Assembly (NCBI GenBank): GCA_963676635.1
Contig: OY781105.1
Coordinates: 434,001 to 498,000, forward strand
DNA from: GCA-002708315 sp963676635
Lineage (GTDB): Bacteria > Bacteroidota > Bacteroidia > Bacteroidales > F082
Reading direction: 5' to 3'
Length of the DNA: 64,000 nucleotides
The notes below the pieces were generated by a model that searched no databases, was not told where the DNA came from, and worked only from the letters and a program-made list of their open reading frames with translations. Below are positions 35,101 to 42,250 of the stretch, one piece after another; position 1 is the first letter of the stretch, and the number at the start of each line of letters is the position of its first letter. Both the position numbers and the translations under genes were made by a program.

Positions 35101-35457
35101 GTTAGCCATAGTTTTTTCAAACTCAACCATCACGTTCATGCTTTCACGAAGTGTATAAACAGCAGCTGTAATTCCGGCTATACCGGCAGTTACAACCCCA
35201 AAATATTTATTGAATTTATTCGCCATTCGGCTCATGAACGAATTTGTGTTTCGCACTTCAGCACGAACTTTTTGAAGATTTTTTTCAACCTTTTGAAGCT
35301 CTTTCATTTTAGATATCCATGCCTGCGAACCAATTTTAAGTTTGTTCAACTCAGATCTTAAAACCCGAGATTGCTTATAAAGCTGTCCCATTGTATTGCC
35401 AGCCTGTCTATCGTTCAAATAGACGTTGAACCTGATATTTTCAGAACGAGAACTCAT
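32197..35457 (-). CDS. Tail tape measure protein
   Basis: Sets tail length and is ejected with the DNA. 1086 aa: N-terminal coiled coil (about 20-90), the TP901-type minor tail domain (about 95-330, GVVTAGIAGITAAVYTLRES, GKAAPLANSLGISYQELMSA), hydrophobic helices (about 470-530), long coiled coils (about 580-830) and an Ala/Gly-rich hydrophobic stretch (about 900-940). Gene length predicts a long flexible tail. The start overlaps the tail-completion gene by 4 bp. Confidence 0.95.
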   Translation of the reverse strand: MSSRSENIRFNVYLNDRQAGNTMGQLYKQSRVLRSELNKLKIGSQAWISKMKELQKVEKNLQKVRAEVRNTNSFMSRMANKFNKYFGVVTAGIAGITAAVYTLRESMNVMVEFEKTMANVLTLLSDADKQKFGDFLKKGSIQIIKEYGFSIQDTNKALFDSISAGVEAGESIDFLNEASVLAIGGVTELSTSVDGLTTIINAYKLDTRDATDVAAAFFSAQKEGKTTVAELSSGIGKAAPLANSLGISYQELMSATAALTKGGIKTDEAFTYLRGTFTNLIKPTSDLNKMFLSEFGHAINASEVKARGFETILSELSILLEKYPNELQGSIENVRALTAVTALSGKGLDEYRDILEKVNTDIGENSSLNKAFAEQEQTLSQHMEEAKGNIVAMTISLVEGFRPAIIAITSKVSQFSHALLNFGVWMQENSEKVKLFAKALGVVLTSIATYKAVVMASNAKVNIMIRLTGMMQAVALRASIAYNKLTGNITRAAAAQRVLNTTTKANPLGLIVGLLATAAAAYLAFRDKVNEATAAQKKYNKALQEGKELLEGTKTLEERAKLLDNMSKTQLEKFKSDAENQMRLISEHDEKMKLARQEYLKEQNELIKMNGQEIGWYEKQEQEERVAAAKKHWMSMIDITRDAKEQELQTYVDSADAKLKLIDDEENPNPTGSGNYMTDAEIKKLEALNNKISELERSRELEGMEKKQREVEQVRDKYAKLIADAEGHDAQIRRLEELRDADIRQLQAEQNQSYIDKRAEIQQQIKEIGYTDREEELAANQQTFDDLIAMAEIYGLDTAALLEQQKINEQTIKEKYNKQEIAANAKKNEAMKRANYSATMATLSVMGQSVGAMQGLMNQQSEEFKALAYFQTAINTAAAAMSAYNSVVGTPYVGPILAPIAAAAAIAAGVAQMAAIKSESYGTYAKGGVAQGASHDQGGIHMIDSQTGKKVGEMEGGEPYMILSKETYKNNHELVDALLESSVNNNGERVDWMQPGYYPHPDVQGVSANLQTVKYANGTVTNVNNLYQQQAGTPPTSNADIVVLLTQIRDGINGLKYLKAILDLDGTIELKEALADMETLENNAGL

Positions 35458-36029
35458 TGTATAAACATGCGTTTAGTATTCAACACAATAGCATCACCTG
35501 TGTGTTTCACTACTATGTTAGAAAGAGAATTGATATTACGATCGAGAGTTTTGTTAAACCAGTTTTCGGGAAAACGATATGCAGCGGGATCATCAGTTTT
35601 TGCAATCCTGGCAACGTGGCCGCCTGTGGCAACATAACCTGATCCCACACCTTTTTGAACAAAAACACCATGCCTTTCGAGCTTGAAGCCGATGGTTTCT
35701 ATTTGTTCGCCGCCACGTTCTTTACTATAACGTACTCCAAGCGAACGATTTAATTTGCCTTCACGTTTTCCGGAATGAATACCGGTGCGATAAGTGTGTG
35801 ATTTATTCTTTCCCGAAGGAAAAGAAGATGTTGCCTGGCGTAGCTGTCCAACAACTTTTTTTCCCCAACCGCGAACATCGGAGTTGAAGCGATCGAGATT
35901 AACAGTTTTTTTGAGTACGGATTTAGATTTTGTGGGTTCAAAGGTAATTTCAGGCTTATCGTTAGTAAAAACGTAGCCCCCCCTGGAATTACCCATTTGC
36001 TGTGACAATATCCTTTTCATTACTCCCAT
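35454..36029 (-). CDS. Tail completion / neck-like protein
   Basis: 191 aa. Basic N-terminal half; the C-terminal half has RHGVFVQKGVGSGYVATGGH and RFPENWFNKTLDRNINSLSN, a pattern seen in Bacteroidota phage proteins placed before the tape measure, where HK97 gp10-type tail-completion proteins lie. It has its own late promoter 4 bp before the ATG. ATG 36029 is preferred; an out-of-frame ATG at 36033 gives no long product. Confidence 0.5.
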   Translation of the reverse strand: MGVMKRILSQQMGNSRGGYVFTNDKPEITFEPTKSKSVLKKTVNLDRFNSDVRGWGKKVVGQLRQATSSFPSGKNKSHTYRTGIHSGKREGKLNRSLGVRYSKERGGEQIETIGFKLERHGVFVQKGVGSGYVATGGHVARIAKTDDPAAYRFPENWFNKTLDRNINSLSNIVVKHTGDAIVLNTKRMFIQ

Positions 36030-36033
36030 ACAT

Positions 36034-36068
36034 CAAAAATGCAGGGAGAAAGGATTTTTTAAAAGGAC
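36034..36068 (-). promoter_or_regulatory. Phage late promoter, tape-measure unit
   Basis: Minus strand: GTCCTTTT (36068-36061), 19 bp, CATTTTTG (36041-36034), then 4 bp to the ATG at 36029. Confidence 0.75.
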
Positions 36069-36074
36069 GAGAGG

Positions 36075-36356
36075 CTAATTTGCCTGATAAACAGATTTTA
36101 AACCGGAATTACTGAAATATTTTTCAGCAACGGCAACGAACTTCCCGGGAGCAGGTTCAACAACATGCCAGGTGCCGCCTTTTTTCATAACTTTATCATT
36201 AGCATCTGCAACAGCTTTGTATTTTGTTTTGAAAAATTCAGGTTTATCAAATTTGTAAATAAATTTGTTTTGTTTTCTGCTTTCGTGATATGCTTCAAGA
36301 AAACTGGCACGAATAGCGTAAGGAATAACCAGTAGGTATGCAAAGAATTTTTCCAT
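36075..36356 (-). CDS. Hypothetical phage protein
   Basis: 93 aa. A hydrophobic N-terminal helix (FFAYLLVIPYAIRASFLEAY) followed by basic helices and a beta hairpin (GTWHVVEPAPGKFVAVAEK). Single gene with its own late promoter directly in front (box 4 bp before the ATG). Not recognised; a tail accessory or membrane-associated role is possible. Confidence 0.5.
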   Translation of the reverse strand: MEKFFAYLLVIPYAIRASFLEAYHESRKQNKFIYKFDKPEFFKTKYKAVADANDKVMKKGGTWHVVEPAPGKFVAVAEKYFSNSGLKSVYQAN

Positions 36357-36360
36357 TTTA

Positions 36361-36395
36361 CAAATGTGAAAGTATTACAAATATACGAAAAGGAC
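36361..36395 (-). promoter_or_regulatory. Phage late promoter, 93-aa gene
   Basis: Minus strand: GTCCTTTT (36395-36388), 19 bp, CACATTTG (36368-36361), then 4 bp to the ATG at 36356. Confidence 0.75.
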
Positions 36396-36462
36396 ATAAA
36401 TAATCCTGACATAGTGTGATTACAAACCCGAACAAAAAAAGGGGCGTAAGCCCCCTTAGAAT

Positions 36463-36843
36463 TCAGCTCATAATCTGCTTGTTAAGCTCAGCCACTTTAA
36501 TATCAATTTTTTCAATCATCATCTGAGCAAATTCACGAACCAAGTAGTTATTTGTAATACTAATTCCTGATGATGAGCTATAACGTTCATTATCAATAAA
36601 AACAACTTTCTTTCCTGAATCTTCCATAAATTCATTGTAGTCAGTACCCTGATCCTTAATGAATGCAGTAAGTTCTTCTCTTGTATTGAGAAATTTAGCA
36701 CGGTTGTGAATAAGCTCGTTCTTCTGTTGAAAATCCTCAATCTGCTTTGTTAGAGCTGCCTGGATCTCTTCAGGAGTTGGAAGCTTAGCAGTTTTAGTAG
36801 ATCCATTTACTTTAGTGGTTGAACTTTTAGTTGAATTACTCAT
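36463..36843 (-). CDS. Hypothetical phage protein with conserved leader
   Basis: 126 aa. Ser/Thr-rich N-terminus (about 1-20), then a long helical region (PTPEEIQAALTKQIEDFQQK) and a C-terminal helix pair. Soluble, function unknown. Its start is preceded by a 37-bp element almost shared with the ArdC-like gene at 37809, so the two genes may be controlled together. Confidence 0.5.
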   Translation of the reverse strand: MSNSTKSSTTKVNGSTKTAKLPTPEEIQAALTKQIEDFQQKNELIHNRAKFLNTREELTAFIKDQGTDYNEFMEDSGKKVVFIDNERYSSSSGISITNNYLVREFAQMMIEKIDIKVAELNKQIMS

Positions 36844-36850
36844 TTGTGAA

Positions 36851-36887
36851 TGCCGCTGCCCTGCGGACTTTTTTCGGTACCTGGCAC
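36851..36887 (-). promoter_or_regulatory. Conserved leader element, copy 1
   Basis: Ends 7 bp before the ATG at 36843. 29 of 37 positions match copy 2 (37816-37852). The 3' part folds as CCGC-AGGGCA-GCGG and is nearly invariant. See finding. Confidence 0.55.
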
Positions 36888-36950
36888 ACCATTAAAATTA
36901 ATAGCATCCATTCACCGGATTGAAAATTTTGGAACAAATATGCATGTCAT

Positions 36951-36974
36951 GATTTATCCATTTCCGGATAAATC
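36951..36974. repeat. Perfect inverted repeat
   Basis: GATTTATCC (36951-36959), 6-bp spacer, GGATAAATC (36966-36974). A likely operator, about 110 bp upstream of the 126-aa gene. Confidence 0.5.
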
Positions 36975-36991
36975 TGAACGCACTTGAAAAG

Positions 36992-37027
36992 CAAAAGCCT
37001 GATTATATTAATTTAACCAGGCTTTTG
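36992..37027 (-). terminator. Terminator after the 57-aa gene
   Basis: CAAAAGCCTG (36992-37001) pairs with CAGGCTTTTG (37018-37027); T-rich on both outer sides, so it may work in both directions. Confidence 0.7.
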
Positions 37028-37087
37028 TATTTAGTGACAAATATTTTCAATGTAGGTACCTTTGCGGCATAATTTTGAGGGAGTTAG

Positions 37088-37261
37088 TTATTTGTTTTCA
37101 TTCATCTCTCGAAGCTCGATTGTTAAATCCTCAATTGTATGTTTTGTGTACTCTTCAAGTTTGATACCTCTACGCAATGATTGTGTTAATTCAATAACAG
37201 ATTTATCTAATTGATCAATAGCCTCGATTATTTTTTTTGCAGTTTCTTCTGATATTGCCAT
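37088..37261 (-). CDS. Small coiled-coil phage protein
   Basis: 57 aa: begins MAISEETAKKIIEAIDQLDK and continues as one long charged helix to REMNENK. No SD sequence. It lies between two terminators, so it is probably a single-gene unit. Supported by clean length, helical heptad pattern and no overlap with other genes; function unknown. Confidence 0.5.
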   Translation of the reverse strand: MAISEETAKKIIEAIDQLDKSVIELTQSLRRGIKLEEYTKHTIEDLTIELREMNENK

Positions 37262-37298
37262 ATTTAATATTTTTTAAGTTCGAACAAAAATAAATAAA

Positions 37299-37323
37299 GT
37301 TCAGGACCTTTTAAGTCCTGAAC
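37299..37323 (-). terminator. Terminator at the end of the ArdC-like unit
   Basis: GTTCAGGAC (37299-37307) pairs with GTCCTGAAC (37315-37323), 7-nt loop, followed on the minus strand by TTTATTTATTTTTG. It overlaps the stop codon of the 47-aa gene. Confidence 0.75.
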
Positions 37324-37444
37324 CGTAATTATTTTGAAATTCATCAAATTCAAAGCTGAATCTTTCGGGATTATCACTAGCCATTTGTCTTGTGTAACCT
37401 TCAAAATATAGGCTATCAGTGAATTCTATAAAAAGTTCAATCAT
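37301..37444 (-). CDS. Very small protein coupled to the ArdC-like gene
   Basis: 47 aa: MIELFIEFTDSLYFEGYTRQ, then MASDNPERFSFEFDEF and a basic end. It starts within an ATGA overlap with the stop codon of the 122-aa gene, which argues for real translation. The terminator stem covers its last codons. Acidic and aromatic; function unknown. Confidence 0.45.
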   Translation of the reverse strand: MIELFIEFTDSLYFEGYTRQMASDNPERFSFEFDEFQNNYGSGLKRS

Positions 37445-37809
37445 GACTGCCTCTCTTCCACTTGTGTATTAGCAAAAAGGTAACATAGTGGGAAGAATTC
37501 AAATTCGTCCTCTTCAGAACCATCGGTTTTTTTAACGGGTTCATTGAGTTTGCCTTTTCGAGGGCTACCCCAGACAACAAAAGCAGTGCTACCTTTAATG
37601 ATTTTAAAGCCTTTTTCTTTCCATTGATTGAAAGTGTTAAATTCTTTAATCTTAGGATTTTCACTTTTGTAGTAATCAACTATATATTCATTAACGGTTT
37701 GGGCTTCAGTAGCACATTCTTTTATTGCTACTTGGGCAATTTTTGAGAGGGCTTTTAAATTGTCACGTTTTTCGGAATACGATAATTTTGAAGTCTTTGT
37801 TTCAGACAT
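37441..37809 (-). CDS. ArdC-like N-terminal domain protein
   Basis: 122 aa. The middle (FNTFNQWKEKGFKIIKGSTA, then FVVWGSP) and the end (FFPLCYLFANTQVEER) fit the ssDNA-binding N-terminal domain of ArdC/DUF1738 anti-restriction proteins: Q-W-K..G..v.kG..a followed by a strand with the partner domain missing. ArdC proteins protect incoming DNA. With a restriction system 24 kb away in this chromosome the role is plausible but unproven. Preceded by leader copy 2. Confidence 0.5.
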   Translation of the reverse strand: MSETKTSKLSYSEKRDNLKALSKIAQVAIKECATEAQTVNEYIVDYYKSENPKIKEFNTFNQWKEKGFKIIKGSTAFVVWGSPRKGKLNEPVKKTDGSEEDEFEFFPLCYLFANTQVEERQS

Positions 37810-37815
37810 GATATT

Positions 37816-37852
37816 TGCCGCTGCCTTGCGGACTTATAATGGCATCTGGCTC
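37816..37852 (-). promoter_or_regulatory. Conserved leader element, copy 2
   Basis: Ends 6 bp before the ATG at 37809. The 3' part folds as CCGC-AAGGCA-GCGG. See finding. Confidence 0.55.
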
Positions 37853-38353
37853 GCCAGGTTTAAGAATGCCTGGTAACTACAGAGAAAGATTCGGACTAAA
37901 TGCAAGGGTGCATATTCCTTTAGGAGGCACTTGTATACCCTTGTTTGTGTCAGATCGCTCTGTATTTTTGCATTGCTTATAACCTGTGAGTAACAGATAA
38001 GCGGGCGGGTTTTCTCTTTTTGTTTCTTTTTCTCTTTTGTTACTTCATGAAAAGAGAAAAAGAAATGCCATGCGGCATAAGCACCAATTTTTGGTCAATA
38101 GAGAATATTTAATAGTTAAAAAATTGGGCGTTTTCAAATCTCATAAAATATACCATAATACACAATCTCATAACATTTTAACATTTGAATAATGGTAAAA
38201 TTTATGAGATGTTCACCAACAACACACGCCACCCCCTAATTTTAAATTGCAATTGCGATTTGATTTTGGGAGTTGGATATATGAAAAGGAAGTTGAAAGT
38301 GCGCCCTTAGTGCGACTTTGCAATTGCATTTTTGTGCAAGTGCTTAGACGCAA
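37853..38353. other. 500-bp non-coding region rich in inverted repeats
   Basis: No gene seen. CAAGGGT (37903-37909) faces ACCCTTG (37937-37943). A perfect 16-bp inverted repeat of pyrimidine/purine runs lies at 38023-38038 and 38050-38065. A 19-bp imperfect palindrome pair lies at 38138-38156 and 38192-38210 (17 of 19 match), with a third ATCTCATAA copy at 38165. TGCAATTGC cores lie near 38246 and 38320. Likely holds the control region of the ArdC-like unit and the end of the terminase operon. Confidence 0.6.
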
Positions 38354-39982
38354 TTAGATCATCTCTGCATCATCAAAGGAACTGGTGGCAGCGTTCCACT
38401 GGTCACCGTACTTACCATAGTACCAGGTTGACCATGCCTCTTGTGGATGTGTAGCATGTTCGGGTAATACGTTCTCATCACGCTCACTACGTTTATCAAT
38501 CTCAAAGCCTGTTGGTCCTTGGCGGGTCATGGTGTTCTCCATGCTGATTAGCAGAGATTCACAGTTATTACTGTTGAACTTAGGCATAGGCAATTCAGGA
38601 CAGCCGCGCAATGCGTTGTTAATCATCTCATAGCGGGTATCATAACCGGGACCTTGACCTATATAGATATCATTAACATCCCAACCCTCTTCTTGTAGTA
38701 TATCAATTACCTGATCAGCGAATGTATAATCACCTGTCATAGCATTACGACCTATTGCTGTATGATCATAGTAGTAATCCACTTCTTTACAAGAATGATC
38801 CTCATAGTACTTACAGAACTTCTTAACTACATCCTTGAGCATCTTAGGTGATTTAACAAACAAGAAATTAACCGTGTTGGTTCCCTGGCTAACAACGAGA
38901 CTATTAATAACAGCATTGTAATCGAGTGATATTTCAAGAGGTGCGTCAGGATCAATGTCACCATCCTGGTGATAATCGTGTTTATTCAGTTTTGAAAAAT
39001 CAAATCCAATCTTATCAATCTTTTGATATTTGAATTTGGTATAGTAATGAGTATCTTCATCCAGCATTGGATAGAACATACCTATTTCTTTTTTCACTCT
39101 TTCATTAAGAATAGAAGCCCTGTATTTGAGAGGTGGTAAATTGCGCTTCTGTTCTCTTATAAATGGTTCTCCAACAACTTCAAGGTTCTCGAGGGTGGAA
39201 AATTCGGAGAAGTGCACCAGATCTGTACGTAATTCATTTAAATAGGATTCGTATTTTTTCAGCTTATTCTGGATATGTTTCGTACGCTTTGCATCAGCTT
39301 CATGCAATTCTTCAGTAAGCATAATTATTTCATTCTGTATAGCAAGAATGAGCTCAACAGCTTCTTCATCTACATCATCTTCATATTGAATTACCCATTG
39401 CTGTTTTGGGGTTGTTGGCATATCAGTGCAAAACAAAACAGCGTGATGTACTGATAGATGACCGAAATACTGTCGATTACCCCTATTGGTTTGAAATGTT
39501 TCTTGAAGCTTTTCAAAATTCAGATGCTTAGCTTCATCACCCACAATATAGTCAACAGATGGGCCTGCAGAATTACTCACTCTATCCTGGCTTACGAGAA
39601 CCTGGCAGGAGCCATTGAACCAAAAAATACAATGTTTTGGTGAAAGAGGCGCGTTCAGTGGTTCTGGCCAGTTCCATGACTTTGGAGGCTTGCGACCGAT
39701 AATGTAGTGAACGTTACGATGATAGCCCATCCTTTTCCACATTTCAATAACAGGCGGTAAAGTGTTGACAAGTAAGTGCTGAAATGTAGGACCTATTATG
39801 ATACCTTTTGATCGAGGCATGGCAAAAACCTTATCAATTATCCAGGGCGCAATTACACCTTCAGATTTTCCGGTACCACGTCCCCAAATGCAAATTGTAA
39901 TTAAAGCCCTTACAAGCCAAACAAGTATCTGAGGTTTATTCAAATACAGCTCTTTCTCAATGGGTTTTTGTGTAGTAATCAT
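38354..39982 (-). CDS. terL: Terminase large subunit
   Basis: Packaging motor, 542 aa. ATPase: Walker A GRGTGKS at 34-40, Walker B about 155 (VDYIVGDEAKH). A coiled-coil insert (about 210-250) follows, and the C-terminal nuclease domain has SLDYNAVIN and YYYDHTAIGRN as likely metal-binding Asp sites. It overlaps the upstream gene by 4 bp. TerL type was not determined by comparison, so pac versus cos packaging is open. Confidence 0.9.
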   Translation of the reverse strand: MITTQKPIEKELYLNKPQILVWLVRALITICIWGRGTGKSEGVIAPWIIDKVFAMPRSKGIIIGPTFQHLLVNTLPPVIEMWKRMGYHRNVHYIIGRKPPKSWNWPEPLNAPLSPKHCIFWFNGSCQVLVSQDRVSNSAGPSVDYIVGDEAKHLNFEKLQETFQTNRGNRQYFGHLSVHHAVLFCTDMPTTPKQQWVIQYEDDVDEEAVELILAIQNEIIMLTEELHEADAKRTKHIQNKLKKYESYLNELRTDLVHFSEFSTLENLEVVGEPFIREQKRNLPPLKYRASILNERVKKEIGMFYPMLDEDTHYYTKFKYQKIDKIGFDFSKLNKHDYHQDGDIDPDAPLEISLDYNAVINSLVVSQGTNTVNFLFVKSPKMLKDVVKKFCKYYEDHSCKEVDYYYDHTAIGRNAMTGDYTFADQVIDILQEEGWDVNDIYIGQGPGYDTRYEMINNALRGCPELPMPKFNSNNCESLLISMENTMTRQGPTGFEIDKRSERDENVLPEHATHPQEAWSTWYYGKYGDQWNAATSSFDDAEMI

Positions 39983-40569
39983 AATTCTTCAGCTTCATCG
40001 AATTCAGATTTCTTTTTAGAGGCACGTTTGTACTTCTGAATTTTAGCTTCCAAATTGTCAATTTTTGGTAAACCCAGGGCAGCTATATCACTTGTGACAA
40101 TAAGTATATTCTGCTGAAGCATATCAGGAGTTATTCGGTTATCATCATCTTTAGGAAATCCAAGAACCAGAGCAAGGTTTCTTTCTGCGGCTGCTTTTGA
40201 GCGAAGATCCATTTTTTTAGCTGCCATCCTGATTGTTTCAATAATGTTATCAATTAGGAATTTCTCATAATAATTTTCATCAATTGAAATTGATGAACCT
40301 ATCACATATTGCATATGATAGATATCGCGATAAGCCTGCGCCCTGCTTATTTGATATTTTACTACAAGTTTACGAGCAACCTCATGTCTTGAGCGTTTTT
40401 GCGAAATAAGATCGTGAGCAAAGAAGTACCTTTCCATTCTTTCTTTTTCTGAAAAAGTAAGTTTCGTGCTTTCATCACCACTTACGAGGTATTCTACAAT
40501 TTTTTCATTTTCATCTAGCTCCTTAGTAAGATAGGTTGCTTTAATGTCTTTTGTAAGCTTGTTTCTCAT
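39979..40569 (-). CDS. Putative small terminase subunit
   Basis: 196 aa, helical. Contains a helix-turn-helix-like stretch (HEVARKLVVKYQISRAQAYR) and a helical oligomerisation region (MDLRSKAAAERNLALVLGF), ending in a basic/acidic tail. The place directly before terL (4-bp overlap) and the HTH suit a DNA-recognising small subunit. The 94-aa gene upstream is a rival candidate. Confidence 0.5.
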   Translation of the reverse strand: MRNKLTKDIKATYLTKELDENEKIVEYLVSGDESTKLTFSEKERMERYFFAHDLISQKRSRHEVARKLVVKYQISRAQAYRDIYHMQYVIGSSISIDENYYEKFLIDNIIETIRMAAKKMDLRSKAAAERNLALVLGFPKDDDNRITPDMLQQNILIVTSDIAALGLPKIDNLEAKIQKYKRASKKKSEFDEAEEL

Positions 40570-40850
40570 TCTTCATCTAATTCTAGTTCGGATTGCTGCA
40601 GCATGGTCAATGCAAGGTTCTGAGCTGGCGATGATCCTTGACGTGCGAGTGCGACGATTGATTCTTTCAACTCAAGCTTTGTAGTTTCAAATCCGGAGAA
40701 ATATGCAACATAGGCTGGAGACTCTTCATCGAGGAGCATCCCCTTGAAAGATTCAAGAGGAATGCCGGCTAACTTTGCTGCTTCAGAGGGCTTACAAAGG
40801 GCATTACCGGCACGTTCTAATATTTCTATTTGCGCGTTACTCAACTGCAT
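40566..40850 (-). CDS. Small HTH-like packaging-region protein
   Basis: 94 aa from ATG 40850 (MQLSNAQIEILERAG). An HTH-like segment (KPSEAAKLAGIPLESFKGML) followed by helices; the end is acidic. The frame is open to ATG 40901, but that would overlap the PLD gene more deeply, so I chose 40850. It overlaps the next gene by 4 bp. It may be the true small terminase or a partner of it. Confidence 0.5.
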   Translation of the reverse strand: MQLSNAQIEILERAGNALCKPSEAAKLAGIPLESFKGMLLDEESPAYVAYFSGFETTKLELKESIVALARQGSSPAQNLALTMLQQSELELDEE

Positions 40851-41400
40851 TATTGAATAAATTTTCAAACCACAAGCTATATTGATCGAAAAGCTTGTCA
40901 ATTGTGATTATTGTACCAAGCTCAAATCGGTTATTTTTTGTAAAATTGGCAGATCCTGTATGTATTATTTTCCAGTTTTCATTTTCGATTAACAATAACT
41001 TGGCGTGATTTTCAATATAACGAATACGATTTGCTGTTTGTCCGGCAAATTGCTTTAAATCCGGAGTTCTGGAAATAGTGAAATCTAGTATTATATCGAG
41101 ATGCTTGATTATACCTTTTTCATGAAATTGTGACAGAATCCTTAAAGGAAATTCTGTAATAGAATAAGTGAGAATTTTGACATTAGCAGGGCCTGACAGC
41201 TTGATCAAATCTGCAAATACATCGTGCATATTATACATCCGGGCGATGTAGTGCATAGTAGTATCAGGTTTTAGTTTGCTAATCATTTCTCGAACCTGTT
41301 CCTTGCCGTACATATCAAGGAACTGGGTTTCGTCAAAAGTGAAATGCTCAAGCGATTCGAGTAATACCTGTTCTTCCTTATTTCTCTTTAACAGGATCAT
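40837..41400 (-). CDS. Phospholipase D-like protein
   Basis: 187 aa from ATG 41400. One HKD-type motif: NHAKLLLIENENW, then TGSANFTKN (His, Lys, and the GSxN pair). Single-motif PLD enzymes such as Nuc dimerise to make an active site and often cut DNA or RNA without metal. The N-terminal half has a beta-alpha fold (TTMHYIARMYNMHDVF). It is in the terminase operon; a nuclease acting on host or packaged DNA is inference. A start at 41439 is also open. Confidence 0.7.
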   Translation of the reverse strand: MILLKRNKEEQVLLESLEHFTFDETQFLDMYGKEQVREMISKLKPDTTMHYIARMYNMHDVFADLIKLSGPANVKILTYSITEFPLRILSQFHEKGIIKHLDIILDFTISRTPDLKQFAGQTANRIRYIENHAKLLLIENENWKIIHTGSANFTKNNRFELGTIITIDKLFDQYSLWFENLFNNAVE

Positions 41401-42250
41401 ATGAGCGCATTTTGTATTTTTCTGTGCCGTGAAAATCATTGAGAACCTTTGCTAATTCGTTGCTTTCCTTATAAAGTTGCACAAGCTTCTCCTGGTTCTT
41501 TTCCGGATTCTTTTTTGCACGTGAAATTTTGCTGCCTAAATTTCTCCAAACACGATCGAGAGCAACAGGATCTATTCCCGTTGATTCACTTTCTGAACCT
41601 GATTCTGATAATGTTGTATCAGGCAGTTTATCATTTTCACGATAATAGTCAATCTTAGCCCAGCAATCATTAATTACTTCGAAATGCGCCAAGATTTTCT
41701 CTGCCATTTCCTTCCGCTCATTGGCAAGTTCGTTGTATTCATCTGAGCCCTCTTCAAGCTTATCAAGTTGATCACCTTTCGCAACTAATTGAGCACTTAG
41801 TTGTTTTGCTTCAACATAACATTTGTTTTTTAGATCATAATATTTGATAAGGATTTGAGGTCTGTCTTTTGAATAAGGATCGCTAAGTTCACGTTCAACA
41901 ATTTTTTCGAGAGTAGTTGTTTCAGATGAGCTCAATGACACACTTAGGGATTCAGGTGATGAACCCGCTGAAGCTGATTCGCTTGAAGACTCAATATTTT
42001 GCAAATAAGGAATCTTACGTGGAGCTCTCCTTTTATCTCTTCCGGGAAGAACTGACATACCAACCATCTGCCTGAGCTGTGTGTCGAGTATGCTTATTAC
42101 CTTTTTGTCATAATTTAGCTGACCTATTAACCTGTGAATATTTTGGTTATTGCCATATTTTGTATACAGCTCACGAGCTTCATCAGCTGTACGATCAGGA
42201 TCATATATCCAGTCTTTAATTTTTTCCTTGTCGGAATTAGATAAGTTCAT
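41378..42250 (-). CDS. Ser/Glu-rich phage protein, unknown
   Basis: 290 aa. Helical N-terminal part (about 1-70), a Ser-rich linker (about 85-112, ESSSESASAGSSPESLSVSL), a coiled coil (about 125-195), a second Ser/Glu tract (TTLSESGSESESTG) and a basic helical end. No catalytic motif seen. Overlaps the glycosyltransferase and PLD genes. Could be a packaging or scaffold factor; not recognised. Confidence 0.45.
   Translation of the reverse strand: MNLSNSDKEKIKDWIYDPDRTADEARELYTKYGNNQNIHRLIGQLNYDKKVISILDTQLRQMVGMSVLPGRDKRRAPRKIPYLQNIESSSESASAGSSPESLSVSLSSSETTTLEKIVERELSDPYSKDRPQILIKYYDLKNKCYVEAKQLSAQLVAKGDQLDKLEEGSDEYNELANERKEMAEKILAHFEVINDCWAKIDYYRENDKLPDTTLSESGSESESTGIDPVALDRVWRNLGSKISRAKKNPEKNQEKLVQLYKESNELAKVLNDFHGTEKYKMRSYDPVKEK

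Noticed and set aside
37299..37323. Another late promoter (AGGACC in plus orientation)
   Set aside because: The bases belong to a 9-bp terminator stem, and there is no -7 box at 19 bp.
37437..37679. 80-codon frame under the ArdC-like gene
   Set aside because: Shadow of the 122-aa gene in another frame.
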